From NCBI RefSeq assembly GCF_036194065.1, contig NZ_CP108096.1, forward strand, positions 1-64,000: DNA of 64,000 nt, written 5' to 3'. Source of the stretch: Streptomyces sp. NBC_00239. GTDB lineage: Bacteria > Actinomycetota > Actinomycetes > Streptomycetales > Streptomycetaceae. Positions 62,900 through 64,000 of the stretch are shown in pieces. Positions within the stretch are counted from its first letter, which is position 1. Each line of letters opens with the position of its first letter. A model generated the notes under the pieces. That model ran no database searches and was not told the DNA's origin. It saw only the letters and a program-made list of their open reading frames with translations. Made by a program: the position numbers and the translations under genes.

Positions 62900-63649
62900 T
62901 CAGCCTGCGGGCCGCAGCTGCGTTTTGGCGAGCTGGTAGGCCCCGGCGATGCGCCTGCGGTCCCAGCCGGGCTCTTTGGGCAGCGCCCGCAGAAACCGCC
63001 GGAGCTCGCTGGACTGGATGATGGTCACCCCCTGGCTGATCAGCCCGCCAGGAGGAACGGCGGCGTAGTGGACGGCGACGACGGCCTGGACGGGGCAGCC
63101 GAGCGCTTCAGCGACGCGGCTGGCCTCCCACAACACGGTGTCGAGGGAGTCCTTCTGGGGGTGGTTGCCGTACCAGAGCTTCCCGCTTCGCAGGTGGACC
63201 TTGGCCTTGCGTGACTTCCATGTCTTGGTGTCCACGTAGACGGGGCCGCACTTGCCCAGGACGATGTGGTCGAGGTTGGCGCGGGACCGGGGTATTTGGC
63301 GGTCGTGGAGGACTGCCCACCGTCCGAGTCCGCACCAGACGAGTGGGGCGAGGATCCAGCGAGTGCGCCGTTCGCCGGCGGCGCCGGTGGCCCAGGTGCT
63401 GCCCTTGCTCCGGTAGATGCGGCGCAGGGCGAGTACCGCCGTCACCACGGCGACCGCGAGACCTGCGTGCCAACTGGTCACGGCCGCGACAAGGAAGCCG
63501 ATGCCGAGCGCCATCGGCGCCACCAGCAACGGGATCGCCCAGGCCGCGGTGCGGTGCTGCTTGCGGCGTTCGGCCGCTCGGATGGTGTCGGCCATGGCCT
63601 GGGCGCTCGCTCCGGCGCCGGGGCGGCGCCTCGATCGCGTCTTGGGCAT
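62900..63649 (-). CDS. NERD-domain membrane-bound nuclease-like protein, 249 aa
   Basis: ATG 63649 with AAGGAG five bases upstream. After a basic head, two membrane helices (about 38-80: PLLVAPMALGIGFLVAAV, HAGLAVAVVTAVLAL) are followed by a NERD domain: GAAGERRTRWIL, RQIPRSRANLDHIVLGKCG, VYVDTKTWKSRKAKVHL, the acidic-x-Lys core of nuclease-related (NERD) proteins. These belong to the restriction-endonuclease-like superfamily. DNA processing at the membrane is plausible, its target unknown. Confidence 0.8.
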   Translation of the reverse strand: MPKTRSRRRPGAGASAQAMADTIRAAERRKQHRTAAWAIPLLVAPMALGIGFLVAAVTSWHAGLAVAVVTAVLALRRIYRSKGSTWATGAAGERRTRWILAPLVWCGLGRWAVLHDRQIPRSRANLDHIVLGKCGPVYVDTKTWKSRKAKVHLRSGKLWYGNHPQKDSLDTVLWEASRVAEALGCPVQAVVAVHYAAVPPGGLISQGVTIIQSSELRRFLRALPKEPGWDRRRIAGAYQLAKTQLRPAG

Positions 63650-63863
63650 GCGGTCTCCTTCAAGATCACACAGGTGTGGAGACGGCGATGGTGCGCGAGG
63701 CGGGCTGTGGACAGAGTCCGGGGAGATCCTTGGCCGGCTGCCGCGGAGGGGGCCGGCGCGTTCGGCGGCTATGCCTGAGCACGTCCGTGGTGCGCTCGCA
63801 CTGGGACGGGCTCAGGCGCCCGGCACCCCGGGGTGCTGCGGGTGCCGCGCGGCCTGCAGATTG

Positions 63864-64000
63864 TTACGGGCGTTCGCGCGGCTCGTCGGGAACGATCCCC
63901 GTGGCGCGGTCGTGGGCGTCGAAGATCCGCAGAACGCCGGGAGACTCCAGCGCGCCGAACACCTTGCTCAGCAGTTCCTGGGCCCGTTCTTCATCCTCGT
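63864..64000 (-). CDS. C-terminal fragment of a gene cut by the window edge
   Basis: Reading from the edge on the minus strand: EDEERAQELLSKVFGALESP, then GVLRIFDAHDRATGIV and stop TAA at 63864-63866. Codon use fits a real gene. Incomplete; function unknown. The stretch 63650-63863 before it is empty. Confidence 0.55.
   Translation of the reverse strand, partial: EDEERAQELLSKVFGALESPGVLRIFDAHDRATGIVPDEPRERP

Noticed and set aside
1..64000. Insertion sequences, integrase or transposase genes, relaxase or FtsK/TraB transfer genes
   Set aside because: I looked for these in the translated products and saw none; transfer and partition ATPases must lie elsewhere on the replicon.

Overview
The window looks like a stretch of a linear actinomycete replicon, most probably a Streptomyces-type linear plasmid. 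GC content is very high, starts are often GTG or TTG after good Shine-Dalgarno sites, and many genes overlap by GTGA, TTGA, ATGA or TGATG. Most products are short unnamed proteins, with WhiB, double-GntR, HU and RING/TerD-type proteins typical of Streptomyces. A Tap-like/Tpg-like telomere pair at 54.9-57.7 kb argues for linearity. The left 0.5 kb is a dense array of short hairpins with 3-nt loops, as in Streptomyces telomeres, although the true end is not shown.

Layout. 1-1.9 kb: gene-free hairpin and repeat region. 1.9-5.9 kb: small unknown genes and a 495-aa protein with an internal duplication. 5.9-7.15 kb: gene-free region with 13-bp iterons and a sharp GC-skew switch, a candidate origin. 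7.15-12.5 kb: unknown genes and a tandem-GntR regulator. 12.5-14.1 kb (minus) and 19.1-20.0 kb (plus): two paralogous cassettes, each with a promoter, a structured non-coding RNA carrying two tRNA-like domains without a normal anticodon loop, and then tRNA genes. A shorter relative lies at 17.4 kb and another tRNA-like RNA at 52.3 kb. 14.1-36 kb: PP2C-like phosphatase, TPR protein, toxin-antitoxin-like pair, DUF262 protein, lipoprotein, an acidic peptide plus PCMT-like methyltransferase (possible RiPP), HAD and WhiB proteins. 36-41 kb: RNA ligase, C5 DNA methyltransferase, XRE regulator. 41.7-52 kb: WGR-like, MoxR and metalloprotease/VWA proteins, an RNB exonuclease fused to dsRNA-binding domains, and a RING/TerD-like protein. 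53-59 kb: regulatory repeats, tpg-tap, HU. 59-64 kb: small unknown genes and a NERD protein, ending in a truncated gene.

The strongest unifying signal is a promoter found 18 times on both strands: a GACCC box, exactly 7 bases, a TTGAC-like -35, 17-18 bases, and a TACATT-like -10. It precedes protein genes and all four tRNA-like RNAs alike, so much of the element appears to be one regulon. Together with the tRNAs, RNA ligase, RNB/dsRBD nuclease, methyltransferase and stress-type ATPase system, this suggests an element that brings its own RNA metabolism and a shared expression switch.

All functional statements rest on reading motifs by eye; no database search was made.
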